Source: Georgenia_B sunbinii
GTDB lineage: Bacteria > Actinomycetota > Actinomycetes > Actinomycetales > Actinomycetaceae
Length of the DNA stretch: 64,000 nt
NCBI RefSeq assembly: GCF_036421855.1
Contig: NZ_JAZGOK010000003.1
Reading direction: 5' to 3' (one strand)
The notes beneath the pieces were generated by a model. That model worked only from the letters and a program-made list of their open reading frames with translations, had not been told where the DNA came from and did no database searches. Shown in pieces: positions 44,331-53,045 of the stretch (positions are counted from its first letter, which is position 1; each line of letters opens with the position of its first letter). The position numbers and the translations under genes were made by a program.

Positions 44331-44651
44331 GTGATCTTCAAGGCAGTCGGCGACCAGCGCCCCTACCCCGACCACGGAGTGACCTCGACCCGGGACTGGG
44401 CAGCCGTCGCTCCGCGCCAGGTCCGGCTCGACGAGCTCGTCACCACCAAGCGTGAGCTCGACCTGCACCACCTGCTGTCGGAGGACTCGACGTTCTACGG
44501 CGACCTGTTCGCCCACGTCGTCTCCTGGCGCGGCGTGCTCTACCTCGAGGACGGCCTCCACCGCGCACTGCGCGCCGCCCTCCAGCAGCGGCTCCACGTC
44601 CACGCCCGGGTGCTCGAGCTCGACCTCGACGGTCAGGTGCTCGGTGCGTAG
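44331..44651 (+). CDS. Conserved actinobacterial protein, annotated in relatives as antitoxin-like
   Basis: The 106-residue cytoplasmic protein contains QVRLDELVTTKRELDLHHLL, DSTFYGDLFAHVVSWRG and LYLEDGLHRALRAALQQR. I recognise it as a well conserved family in Streptomyces and relatives that automatic annotation sometimes calls a VapB-type antitoxin. No toxin partner is next to it, so I give no function. It always seems to precede a LytR_C gene, as here (48 nt gap), which hints at a role at the envelope. Confidence 0.75.
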   Translation: MIFKAVGDQRPYPDHGVTSTRDWAAVAPRQVRLDELVTTKRELDLHHLLSEDSTFYGDLFAHVVSWRGVLYLEDGLHRALRAALQQRLHVHARVLELDLDGQVLGA

Positions 44652-44687
44652 GACCGCCACGAATCACCGGAACCCGCCCCCACCGAC

Positions 44688-44693
44688 TACCTT
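44688..44693 (+). promoter_or_regulatory. -10 box of the leaderless LytR_C gene
   Basis: TACCTT ends 6 nt before the GTG at 44700. Confidence 0.45.
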
Positions 44694-44699
44694 GGCACC

Positions 44700-45332
44700 G
44701 TGACGACCGACCTCGACGCCGATGCCGTTGCCGAACGCCGCCGCGCCGCTCGCCGCCGCCGGCTCCAGCAGCGCCAGACCCTGATTTTCGGCGTGCTGCT
44801 CACCGCCCTGCTCGCCGTCGCCCTCCTCGCGGCGGCGATGTGGGGCAACGTCATCCCGTCACCGTTCAGCCGGCCGTTCAGCTCCGAGGCACCGACGGAC
44901 GCCGCCAACACGTCGGTGCCCTGCCCGCCGGCGAACGCGCTCCCCACGCCGTTCGGCGAGATCACCGTGAACATCTTCAACGCGACCACGGAGGGCGGCC
45001 TGGCCGCCCGTACCGCCAGCGGGCTCGCCCAGTTCGGCATCACGGTCAGCCAGACCGCGAACTACAGCACCTCCGTCGACGGCGTCGCCCGGATCGTCAC
45101 CGGCCCGCACGGCCTGCGGTCCGCGTACACGGTGGCCGCACTCATGCCGGGCGCGGAGGTGGCGCTCGACGGACGCGAGGACGAGACGATCGACGTCGTC
45201 GTCGGCAGTGCCTTCGACAGCGTGCCCGATCCCACGTCGGCGGCGCTCGACCCGGAGGCACCGCTCGAGGTCCCTGCTGGGTGCAGCCCGGTGACCATCC
45301 CCGAGCCCACCGACGACGCCACCGACGCGTGA
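44700..45332 (+). CDS. LytR_C domain membrane protein
   Basis: The 210-residue protein has a basic cytoplasmic N terminus (RRRAARRRRLQQRQ), one membrane helix (about 27-48) and an extracytoplasmic LytR C-terminal-like domain. That domain has ITVNIFNATTEGGLAARTASGLAQFGITV and ARIVTGPHGLRSAYTVAALMPG. It lacks the LytR-CpsA-Psr catalytic domain. In LCP proteins the LytR_C domain is an accessory module for cell-wall polymer attachment; free-standing versions are unstudied. It is convergent with uraA, with a 6-bp gap. Confidence 0.87.
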   Translation: MTTDLDADAVAERRRAARRRRLQQRQTLIFGVLLTALLAVALLAAAMWGNVIPSPFSRPFSSEAPTDAANTSVPCPPANALPTPFGEITVNIFNATTEGGLAARTASGLAQFGITVSQTANYSTSVDGVARIVTGPHGLRSAYTVAALMPGAEVALDGREDETIDVVVGSAFDSVPDPTSAALDPEAPLEVPAGCSPVTIPEPTDDATDA

Positions 45333-45338
45333 CCGCGC

Positions 45339-46655
45339 TCAGTTGCGCGGTGCCTCCTCCGGCTCGCGCGGCTGCGGGACCGACGCCGGGCTGACGGCCT
45401 CGGCGCTCGTCCCTCGCCACCGGGCCAGCGCGCGCATGACGTGGTAGATGCCCAGCGCGGCGGCGGTGCCCAGCGCGATCCCCTCGAAGATCATGTCTCC
45501 GGCCACCCAGGTGTAGTTCGCGATCCCGACGATGAGCGCGATCCCCGCCGTCGTGAGGTTGACCGGGTCGGAGAAGTCGACCTTGGCCTGCACCCAGATG
45601 CGGGCGCCCAGCACGCCGATCATCCCGTAGAGCACTGTCGCGGCGCCGCCGAGGACGCCGGCGGGGATGGTGTTGATGAGCTCGCCGAACTTCGGCGACA
45701 TGCTCAGCAGCAGTGCGACGAGCCCCGCCACGACGTACGCCGCGGTGGAGTAGACGCGGGTCGCGGCCATCACGCCGATGTTCTCCGCGTAGGTCGTGGT
45801 GCCCGAGCCACCACCGGCTCCTGCCAGGGTGGTAGCGACGCCGTCGGCGAACAGTGCGCGGCCGGTGACGTCGTCGAGGTTCTCCCCCGTCATCGCCGCG
45901 ACGGACTTCACGTGACCGACGTTCTCGGCGATGAGGACGATGACCACCGGCACGAACAGCCCGACCACCGACAGCTCGAACGTGGGCGCGGTGAACTGCG
46001 GCAGCCCGATCCAGGACGCCTCGCCGACGGCGGTGAAGTCGACCTCGTCGCGTAGCACGGCCACGAGGTAGCCGGCGAGGACGCCGACGAGGATGGCCAG
46101 CCGCCCCAGGATCCCGCGGAACAGCACGGTCACGAGGATGACGACCGCGATCGTCGCCAGCGCCGTCACCGGCGCCGCGGACACGTTGTTCCAGGCCGAC
46201 GGCGCCAGGTTGAACCCGATGAGCGCGACGACCGTGCCGGTGACGATCGGCGGCATGACGATGTCGATCCAGCGTGCCCCCGCGAAGTGCACGAGCAGCC
46301 CGACGAGCGCGAGGAGCACCCCGGTGATGAGGATCCCGCCAAGGGCGGCCGACATGCCGCTGATCTCGGTCGCCGCGCCGATCGGCGCGATGAACGCGAA
46401 GCTGGAGCCGAGATAGCTCGGCACCCGGTTGCGGGTGATGAGGAGGAAGCCGAGCGTCCCGATCGCCGAGAAGAACAGCGTGGTCGCCGGCGGGAAGCCG
46501 GTGAGCAGCGGTACGAGGAAGGTCGCCCCGAACATCGCGACGACGTGCTGGGCGCCGATCCCGATCGTCCGCGGCCAGCTGAGCCGCTCACCGGGGGCGA
46601 CGACGTCGCCCGGCCCGACGTTGACACCATCTCCGTGCACGCGCCAGATTGCCAT
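45339..46655 (-). CDS. uraA: Uracil permease (NCS2 family)
   Basis: The 438-residue protein has about 12-14 membrane segments and the UraA signatures: GAQHVVAMFGATFLVPLLTG at the N terminus, IGFNLAPSAWNNV, LIAENVGHVKSVAAMTG with the substrate Glu, and GGSGTTTYAENIGVMAATRV. It imports uracil with protons. upp at 50555 would convert uracil to UMP. The ATG has AGGTAGGAG upstream. Its C terminus is close to the end of the LytR_C gene, and no terminator lies between them. Confidence 0.92.
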   Translation of the reverse strand: MAIWRVHGDGVNVGPGDVVAPGERLSWPRTIGIGAQHVVAMFGATFLVPLLTGFPPATTLFFSAIGTLGFLLITRNRVPSYLGSSFAFIAPIGAATEISGMSAALGGILITGVLLALVGLLVHFAGARWIDIVMPPIVTGTVVALIGFNLAPSAWNNVSAAPVTALATIAVVILVTVLFRGILGRLAILVGVLAGYLVAVLRDEVDFTAVGEASWIGLPQFTAPTFELSVVGLFVPVVIVLIAENVGHVKSVAAMTGENLDDVTGRALFADGVATTLAGAGGGSGTTTYAENIGVMAATRVYSTAAYVVAGLVALLLSMSPKFGELINTIPAGVLGGAATVLYGMIGVLGARIWVQAKVDFSDPVNLTTAGIALIVGIANYTWVAGDMIFEGIALGTAAALGIYHVMRALARWRGTSAEAVSPASVPQPREPEEAPRN

Positions 46656-46764
46656 GGCTCCTACCTCTCATCGCCGCTCGTGGTGACGCGCAGACTAGCG
46701 GGCCGGGGCGACGGCGGGGCTCGATCGTCCGAGGTCGTGGCAGGCTGCTCCCGGGAGGCACACG

Positions 46765-47283
46765 ATGACCGACGACGACGCCCGCCCCGATCCGTCCGCG
46801 GCACCGTGGGCGCCGCCGGGGCACGAGCTGCGCGCTGCCGACGCTCCGGCGCCGGCCGACCGCTCCGGACCTGCCGACCCGTACCGGCCGGTCCACCCGC
46901 GGCAACCGGCGCAGCCGCACCCGTCCGCCGCCGCGTCGGCTGCCCCGTGGCCCGGCTCCGGCGGAGCGGCGCCCGGAGCGGCGCAGCCGTTCGCGGTCAG
47001 CGGCAGCCACCGGGAGTCGGTGCTCGCCGGTCCCGGGTACAGCAGCCCGGCGTACCGCAACGACCAGGCTGCGGTCGCCTCGCTCGTGCTCGGCCTGGTC
47101 GGCGTCGTCGTCCCGGCGGTCTGCCTGTTCGCGGTGCTCCTGGGCCACATCGGGCTGCGCCGGCTGCGTACCTCCTACCGCGGCGGCCGCGGCCTGGCGG
47201 TGGCGGGCCTCGTCCTCGGCTACCTGATGACCGCCGTGTGGCTCGCCGTCCTCGTCCTGCAACTGGTGCTCAACTCCCTCTGA
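46765..47283 (+). CDS. DUF4190 membrane protein
   Basis: The 172-residue protein has a Pro/Ala-rich disordered N terminus (about 1-95) and two membrane helices flanking the DUF4190 core: NDQAAVASLVLGLVGVVVPAV and RGGRGLAVAGLVLGYLMTAVW. Such proteins are small actinobacterial membrane proteins of unknown role, often with a long charged or Pro-rich cytoplasmic tail. A GGGAGG site precedes the ATG. It is divergent from uraA. Confidence 0.8.
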   Translation: MTDDDARPDPSAAPWAPPGHELRAADAPAPADRSGPADPYRPVHPRQPAQPHPSAAASAAPWPGSGGAAPGAAQPFAVSGSHRESVLAGPGYSSPAYRNDQAAVASLVLGLVGVVVPAVCLFAVLLGHIGLRRLRTSYRGGRGLAVAGLVLGYLMTAVWLAVLVLQLVLNSL

Positions 47284-47290
47284 GCAGCGG

Positions 47291-47296
47291 TAGCGT
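47291..47296 (+). promoter_or_regulatory. -10 box of the glutamine amidotransferase gene
   Basis: TAGCGT ends 8 nt before the GTG at 47305; no ribosome site is present. Confidence 0.45.
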
Positions 47297-47304
47297 GCCG
47301 TCTT

Positions 47305-48036
47305 GTGAAGCCGTTCCTGCTGCTGGCAACCCGGTCCGAGGACGCCGTCGCCGACACCGAGTACGCCTCACTCCTGCGCCACGGCGGGCTGACGGAGTCC
47401 GAGCTGCACCGGGTCCGGCTCGAGGCGACGCCGATGCCGGACATCGACCTCGACGGCTACTCCGGGATCATCGTCGGTGGCAGCCCGTTCACCACGTCGA
47501 TCCCCGACGAGCACAAGAGTGACACCCAGCGTCGGGTGGAGGCCGAGCTCGCCGAGCTGCTCGACGAGCTCATCGATCGCGACTTCCCGTTCCTCGGCGC
47601 CTGCTACGGGGTCGGCACGCTGGGCCGGCACATCGGCGGAGTCATCGACGACACCTACGGGGAGCCGATCAGCGCGCCGATGGTGACCCTCACCGACGCC
47701 GGACGGCGCGACCCGCTGCTCGCCGGTTTGCCGGAGAGCTTCCAGGCGTACGTGGGACACAAGGAGGCCTGCGCTTATCTGCCGGCGACCGCGACCGTCC
47801 TTGCTGGCTCGGCCCGCTGCCCGGTCCAGATGTTCCGGGTCCGGCAGAACCTCTACGGCACCCAGTTCCACCCCGAGCTCACGCTCGACGCCCTCGTCGA
47901 GCGGATGGAGACCTACCGGCACGCCGGCTACTTCCCGCCCGAGGAGTTCGCCGCCGTCCACCGGGAGGTGGCGGCCGCCGACGTCGGCGCGGTGCACCGG
48001 ATCCTGGCGAACTTCGTCGAGCGCTACGCGAGGTGA
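47305..48036 (+). CDS. Class I glutamine amidotransferase-like protein
   Basis: The 243-residue protein has the GATase1 elbow FLGACYGVGTLG with the nucleophile Cys, and the His-Glu pair in GTQFHPEL. It stands alone without a synthetase domain, like GuaA-type glutaminase homologues used as gamma-glutamyl hydrolases or stand-alone amidotransferases. The acceptor is unknown. Its GTG starts 21 nt after the DUF4190 stop and has its own -10 box. Confidence 0.87.
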   Translation: MKPFLLLATRSEDAVADTEYASLLRHGGLTESELHRVRLEATPMPDIDLDGYSGIIVGGSPFTTSIPDEHKSDTQRRVEAELAELLDELIDRDFPFLGACYGVGTLGRHIGGVIDDTYGEPISAPMVTLTDAGRRDPLLAGLPESFQAYVGHKEACAYLPATATVLAGSARCPVQMFRVRQNLYGTQFHPELTLDALVERMETYRHAGYFPPEEFAAVHREVAAADVGAVHRILANFVERYAR

Positions 48037-48065
48037 CCGAGGCACTCTGACCTCGAATCGAAACT

Positions 48066-48092
48066 ACTTGCACTTCTTGCAACTAGGTGCAA
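48066..48092. promoter_or_regulatory. Operator-like repeats before the membrane/winged-helix gene pair
   Basis: The inverted repeat TTGCA-N6-TGCAA (48077-48092) is preceded by a further ACTTGCA (48066-48072), just upstream of the ATG at 48103 and overlapping a TAGGTG -10-like box. It is a candidate site for the regulator at 48557. Confidence 0.45.
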
Positions 48093-48102
48093 CGGTTGCG
48101 CC

Positions 48103-48549
48103 ATGGACGAATGGACCGCAACCACAGAGGACACCCCCGGCACCGGAGTGACGCCGGAGCGTGCCCGCGCGCTGCTCGCCTCATTGCCGAGCCGGCCGAG
48201 ACGGCAGCTCGGGCCGACGGACCACCTCAGCGCTGGGCTCACGATCGTCCTCGCGTTGGCCTCGGGGTTGCTCGCCCTCTCCGGCAGGCCCTGGTGGGCC
48301 ACCATCCCCGCGCTTGCAGCGATCGCAATGGCCAACGCCTGGCTCACCGGTCGCATCCAGCGCGTGAACGAGCCGCGACTGCGCACCACCATCCTGCCGA
48401 CCGCGGTCTTCACCGCCTGGCTGCTGGTGCCGGTCTGGCGAGGTATCACCCGGGGCGAGACAGCGCCGCTCCCAGAGGCGTTCATCCTTGCCGGGCTCGC
48501 CCCGGTCGCCTGGCTGGTGTTCTACGTCATCCTACTGATCCGCCGCTGA
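48103..48549 (+). CDS. Small four-helix membrane protein
   Basis: The 148-residue protein has a soluble N terminus of about 40 residues and four hydrophobic segments (about 43-60, 65-82, 98-113 and 124-145). Proteins of this shape are commonly paired with a one-domain winged-helix regulator, here the gene 7 nt downstream. I do not recognise a transport or catalytic motif. It may be the sensor or target of that regulator. No good ribosome site is seen; the start could be leaderless behind the TAGGTG box. Confidence 0.7.
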   Translation: MDEWTATTEDTPGTGVTPERARALLASLPSRPRRQLGPTDHLSAGLTIVLALASGLLALSGRPWWATIPALAAIAMANAWLTGRIQRVNEPRLRTTILPTAVFTAWLLVPVWRGITRGETAPLPEAFILAGLAPVAWLVFYVILLIRR

Positions 48550-48556
48550 GGCCGAC

Positions 48557-48844
48557 GTGACCTATCAAGAGCTCGACCCACACCTCCTCGCCCCCAAGCG
48601 CTTCGTCACGCTCGCCCACCTCAACCAGGTCGAGCAGGCGGACTACCCCGCGCTCCAGGAGTCGACCGGGCTGTCCACCCCCGACCTGTCCAAGATCATC
48701 CGCGACCTCGAGGAACGCGGACTGGTCGAGGTCACCAAGGAACGCAAGAACCGCTACGGGCACACACTCGTGCGGCTCAGCGACGAGGGCGAGAAGAGAT
48801 TCCGGGAGCTGCTGCGCACCCTCAACGAGGTCGCCGGCCACTGA
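48557..48844 (+). CDS. MarR-like winged-helix transcriptional regulator
   Basis: The 95-residue protein is a single winged-helix domain: RFVTLAHLNQVEQADYPALQ, recognition helix STPDLSKIIRDLEERGLVEV, and the wing KERKNRYGHTLVRLS. It belongs with the small MarR/PF13601-like regulators that act as dimers. It follows the membrane protein gene by 7 nt, so both are probably one autoregulated operon working at the repeats at 48066-48092. A shared terminator follows. Confidence 0.85.
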   Translation: MTYQELDPHLLAPKRFVTLAHLNQVEQADYPALQESTGLSTPDLSKIIRDLEERGLVEVTKERKNRYGHTLVRLSDEGEKRFRELLRTLNEVAGH

Positions 48845-48866
48845 GCCCGGCACCGCAGGGAGACAA

Positions 48867-48898
48867 GAAGGGCCCCTCGGGATGCCGAGGGGCCCTTC
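48867..48898. terminator. Bidirectional terminator
   Basis: A perfect 14-bp stem (48867-48880 with 48885-48898) with a GATG loop serves the regulator gene and the convergent tRNA-Ser. Confidence 0.8.
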
Positions 48899-48904
48899 CA
48901 CACG

Positions 48905-48990
48905 CGGTAGCGGTGGGATTTGAACCCACGGTGGCTATGAACCACACGGCATTTCGAGTGCCGCACCTTCGGCCGCTCGGACACGCTACC
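48905..48990 (-). tRNA. tRNA-Ser (anticodon CGA)
   Basis: The 86-nt class II tRNA on the minus strand has acceptor stem GGTAGCG/CGCTACC, anticodon stem CGGCA/TGCCG with loop CTCGAAA, and a long variable arm. A TAGCAT -10 box (49006-49001) lies 10 nt upstream. Confidence 0.96.
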
Positions 48991-49098
48991 TCGGCGGGCA
49001 ATGCTACCCGGCGGGAGCGGCTGCGCCCAAGCCGGAGGCCCACGTCACACCCGCCGGCGCGGCTCGGCGACCGACGCGAGCTTCGTGGCGCGGCCCCG

Positions 49099-49104
49099 TA
49101 GCCT
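49099..49104 (+). promoter_or_regulatory. -10 box of the leaderless sirtuin gene
   Basis: TAGCCT ends 7 nt before the GTG at 49112; no ribosome site is present. Confidence 0.5.
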
Positions 49105-49111
49105 CGGGAAC

Positions 49112-50008
49112 GTGAGACACCTGCCGCCCCGCATCGTCGCCCCACCCGCCGACGCCCTGCGTCCCGAACCCGCGGACATCGAGGCGGCGACCGCGCCGAT
49201 CATCGACGCTCTCGCTGGCCGCACGACGGCGGTGCTCACCGGCGCCGGCATCTCCACCGACTCCGGGGTGCCGGACTACCGCTCCCCCGGCTCGCCGCCG
49301 CGCACTCCCATGACCTACCAGCAGTTCCTCTCCGGCCCCACCTTCCGCCGCCACTACTGGGCCCGCAACCACCTCGGCTGGCGCCACCTCCTGGAGGTGG
49401 CGCCGAACGCCGGGCACATGGCGCTGGCCGAGCTCGAGAGCTCCGGGGTGGTGAACGGCGTCATCACGCAGAACATCGACCTGCTCCACGTCCGCGCCGG
49501 GTCACGCAACGTCGTGCACCTCCACGGGCGCTACGACCGCGTCGTCTGCCTCGACTGCCGGCTGGTCATCCCGCGCGAGGAGCACGACGCGATGCTCGTC
49601 GCCCTCAACCCGGGCTGGCGGGAGCGGATGGCGAGCGTCGTGGACGTCGAGGTGGCGCCGGACGCTGACGCGGTGCTCGCCAGCACCGGCGACTTCGTGG
49701 TTGCCGACTGCCCGCGCTGCGGCGGCGTGCTCTCCCCCGACGTGGTGTTCTTCGGCGCAACCACGCCGCCGGAGCGGGTCACCGCCGCGCGGACGATGGT
49801 CGAGGAGGCCGACGCGCTGCTCGTGGTCGGCTCGTCGCTGGCGGTGATGTCCGGGCTGCGGTTCGTGCGGCAGGCCGCCAAGGAGGACAAGCCGATCGTC
49901 ATCGTCAGCCGAGGCCCCTCCCGCGGGGACGACCTCGCCGCGGTCAAGGTCGAGGCCGGCGCCAGCCGGGTGCTGCCGCTGCTCGCCCGGGTGCTGCCCG
50001 GCAGCTGA
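49112..50008 (+). CDS. NAD-dependent protein deacylase, Sir2 family (SIRT4-like class II)
   Basis: The 298-residue protein has the NAD motifs VLTGAGISTDSGVPDYRS (from residue 41), TQNIDLLH (119-126) and catalytic His138 in HLHGR. Two zinc Cys pairs (Cys146/Cys149 and Cys200/Cys203) and VVGSSLAVMSGLRF follow. The GVPDYRSPG motif and the long loop between zinc pairs are those of class II, SIRT4-like enzymes. It could control Acs (15895) by removing acetyl from its active-site lysine, though class II members often remove other acyls. The GTG was chosen from the -10 box. Confidence 0.9.
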   Translation: MRHLPPRIVAPPADALRPEPADIEAATAPIIDALAGRTTAVLTGAGISTDSGVPDYRSPGSPPRTPMTYQQFLSGPTFRRHYWARNHLGWRHLLEVAPNAGHMALAELESSGVVNGVITQNIDLLHVRAGSRNVVHLHGRYDRVVCLDCRLVIPREEHDAMLVALNPGWRERMASVVDVEVAPDADAVLASTGDFVVADCPRCGGVLSPDVVFFGATTPPERVTAARTMVEEADALLVVGSSLAVMSGLRFVRQAAKEDKPIVIVSRGPSRGDDLAAVKVEAGASRVLPLLARVLPGS

Positions 50009-50043
50009 GCCACGGGCCAGCACCGACCACCCGCCGCCGCGAC

Positions 50044-50508
50044 TCACCCGGTGGGCGACCGGCGCGCAGCGAAGAATCCGCGCAGCAGCTCGGCGCTGAC
50101 CTCCGCCTCGACCCCGCCGACAACCTCCGCCCGGTGGTTGAGCCGGCCGTCACGGACCACATCACGCACCGACCCGCACGCACCCGCCTTCGGGTCCCAT
50201 GCCCCGAGCACCACCCGGGCCACCCGGGCGAGCACGATCGCGCCGGCGCACATCGTGCACGGCTCGAGGGTGACGATCAGCGTGCAGCCGGTGAGCCGAA
50301 GATCACCGCGGACCGCCGCGGCCTGCCGCAGCGCGAGGATCTCGGCGTGCGCGGTGGGGTCGGAATCGGCCTCGCAACGGTTGCGGGTGGCGGCCAGCAC
50401 GGCACCGTCCGGCCCGAGGACAACCGCCCCGACCGGCACGTCGCCCGTCTCGGGTGCCCGACGTGCCTCGTCGAGAGCCTGCGCCATGGCCGCCGCCCAC
50501 CGCTTCAT
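50044..50508 (-). CDS. tadA: tRNA-specific adenosine deaminase
   Basis: The 154-residue zinc deaminase converts the wobble adenosine of tRNA-Arg(ACG) to inosine. It has the catalytic HAE motif TAHAEI (His54, Glu56) and the zinc Cys pair PCTMC (Cys84, Cys87). VPVGAVVLGPDG and NRCEADSDPTAHAEI match the TadA family rather than free-base deaminases. The ATG at 50508 follows GGAGGATGGGG; the frame further upstream overlaps the upp promoter. It is divergent from upp. It is unrelated to the pilus ATPase TadA above. Confidence 0.92.
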   Translation of the reverse strand: MKRWAAAMAQALDEARRAPETGDVPVGAVVLGPDGAVLAATRNRCEADSDPTAHAEILALRQAAAVRGDLRLTGCTLIVTLEPCTMCAGAIVLARVARVVLGAWDPKAGACGSVRDVVRDGRLNHRAEVVGGVEAEVSAELLRGFFAARRSPTG

Positions 50509-50542
50509 GACCCCATCCTCCCGCGACCCCGCCGGTACCGGG

Positions 50543-50548
50543 TACGTT
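50543..50548 (+). promoter_or_regulatory. -10 box of leaderless upp
   Basis: TACGTT ends 6 nt before the ATG at 50555. Confidence 0.5.
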
Positions 50549-50554
50549 CTATCC

Positions 50555-51190
50555 ATGCGCCTGCACGTAGCCGATCACCCGCTCATCGCCCACAAGCTCA
50601 CCGTGCTGCGTGACCAGCGCACCGAGTCACCGACCTTCCGACTGCTCGTCGACGAGCTCGTCACGCTGCTGGCGTACGAGGCCACCCGTGAGGTGCGCAC
50701 CGAGCGGATCGAGGTGCACACACCGGTGGCGCAGACCACCGGGATCCACCTCGCTGCTCCCCGGCCCATCGTGGTGCCCATCCTCCGCGCCGGGCTCGGG
50801 ATGCTCGCCGGCATGACACGCCTGCTGCCGACCGCCGAGGTCGGGTTCCTCGGCATGCAGCGCGACGAGACCACGCTCGAGGCGATCACCTACGCCAACC
50901 GGCTGCCCGACGACCTCTCCGGACGCCAGGTGTTCGTGCTGGACCCGATGCTCGCCACCGGCGCCACGCTCGTCATGGCCATCGAGTACCTGCTGGAGCG
51001 CGGCGCGCGTGACGTGACGGCCATCTTCCTGCTCGTCGCACCCGAAGGTCTGCGCACCGTGGAGGCGAGCGTGGGCGACCGTGGCAATGTGACGATCGTC
51101 ACTGCGGCTGTCGACGAGCGGCTCGACGAGAACGCCTACATCGTGCCGGGCCTCGGGGACGCCGGCGACCGCCTTTACGGCATCGTCTGA
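50555..51190 (+). CDS. upp: Uracil phosphoribosyltransferase
   Basis: The 211-residue enzyme makes UMP from uracil and PRPP in pyrimidine salvage. It has the PRPP loop LDPMLATGATLV, the flexible loop VPILRAGLGMLAGM, and the uracil-binding C terminus VDERLDENAYIVPGLGDAGDRLYG. Its length is that of the family. It is probably leaderless and ends before a strong hairpin, so it is a single-gene unit. It works with the uracil permease at 45339. Confidence 0.96.
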   Translation: MRLHVADHPLIAHKLTVLRDQRTESPTFRLLVDELVTLLAYEATREVRTERIEVHTPVAQTTGIHLAAPRPIVVPILRAGLGMLAGMTRLLPTAEVGFLGMQRDETTLEAITYANRLPDDLSGRQVFVLDPMLATGATLVMAIEYLLERGARDVTAIFLLVAPEGLRTVEASVGDRGNVTIVTAAVDERLDENAYIVPGLGDAGDRLYGIV

Positions 51191-51226
51191 GGTCACGCGC
51201 ACCGACCACCTGCAACGACCGCTCAC

Positions 51227-51271
51227 AGCGGGGAACTTTCGTCAGTCATGCACTGACGAAAGTTCCCCGCT
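51227..51271 (+). terminator. Terminator of upp
   Basis: A perfect 20-bp stem (51227-51246 with 51252-51271) has a 5-nt loop, followed by GCTTTGTTG. It is the strongest hairpin in the window. Confidence 0.85.
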
Positions 51272-51312
51272 GCTTTGTTGTGCGGGCAGCGGAAACGACA
51301 TGCCTGTTATTC

Positions 51313-51355
51313 ATGTGACTGATGTTGCAAGAGTTTTCTATGTGACAGATGTGCA
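51313..51355 (+). promoter_or_regulatory. Direct repeats with TGTGA cores upstream of the CAP-domain gene
   Basis: ATGTGACTGATGTTGCA (51313-51329) and ATGTGACAGATGTGCA (51340-51355) repeat with a 27-bp offset in an AT-rich stretch. A TAGTCT -10-like box follows at 51357-51362. The TGTGA half-sites resemble Crp/GlxR operators, although the second half-sites do not match the consensus well. They lie 80-120 nt before the GTG at 51434. Confidence 0.5.
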
Positions 51356-51433
51356 TTAGTCTTTCGCGAGGAACTCGGTGCCGGCGTCCTCTCGGACGGA
51401 TCGGCACGGGCCCCGACCTTCTGAGGAGACGAC

Positions 51434-52750
<1,317 letters not shown>

Positions 52751-52778
52751 CACCAGCACCGATCGGCCAGCCCACCGG

Positions 52779-53045
52779 TCAGCGTTGCGTGAAGCCCTGC
52801 TCGCCGAGCGGCTCCTCGTCGCGGACCTCGACACGCTCGACGCGCGCACCGGACGGCCCGTCGTGCAGCCAGCGCAGCGCGCCCGCGACGGCGTCGTCCT
52901 CCCCCTCGAGCACCGCCTCGACGGTGCCGTCGGGCAGGTTGCGCACCCAGCCGGCGACGCCGAGTGCCTCCGCCTGCCGTACGCACGACAGCCGGTAGCC
53001 GACGCCCTGCACGCGGCCGGAGACGATCGCGTGGCTCCGTCGCAT
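52779..53045 (-). CDS. acyP: Acylphosphatase
   Basis: The 88-residue enzyme hydrolyses acyl phosphates. It has the phosphate-cradle arginine in GRVQGVGYR (Arg18) and the catalytic asparagine in VRNLPDGTVEAVLEG (Asn36). Length and motif spacing are standard. The ATG overlaps the stop of the beta-lactamase-fold gene as TGATG, so the two are co-translated; the functional reason is not obvious. It converges with the CAP gene, with a 28-bp gap. Confidence 0.94.
   Translation of the reverse strand: MRRSHAIVSGRVQGVGYRLSCVRQAEALGVAGWVRNLPDGTVEAVLEGEDDAVAGALRWLHDGPSGARVERVEVRDEEPLGEQGFTQR

Noticed and set aside
44331..44651. Toxin-antitoxin pair at the 106-residue gene
   Set aside because: No toxin-like gene lies on either side; the neighbours are a tRNA and a LytR_C protein.
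51272..51433. A c-di-AMP (ydaO) riboswitch before the CAP-domain gene
   Set aside because: Wall-hydrolase genes of actinobacteria often have one, but the stretch is too short and the conserved GAAAC and GGGT core blocks are not there.
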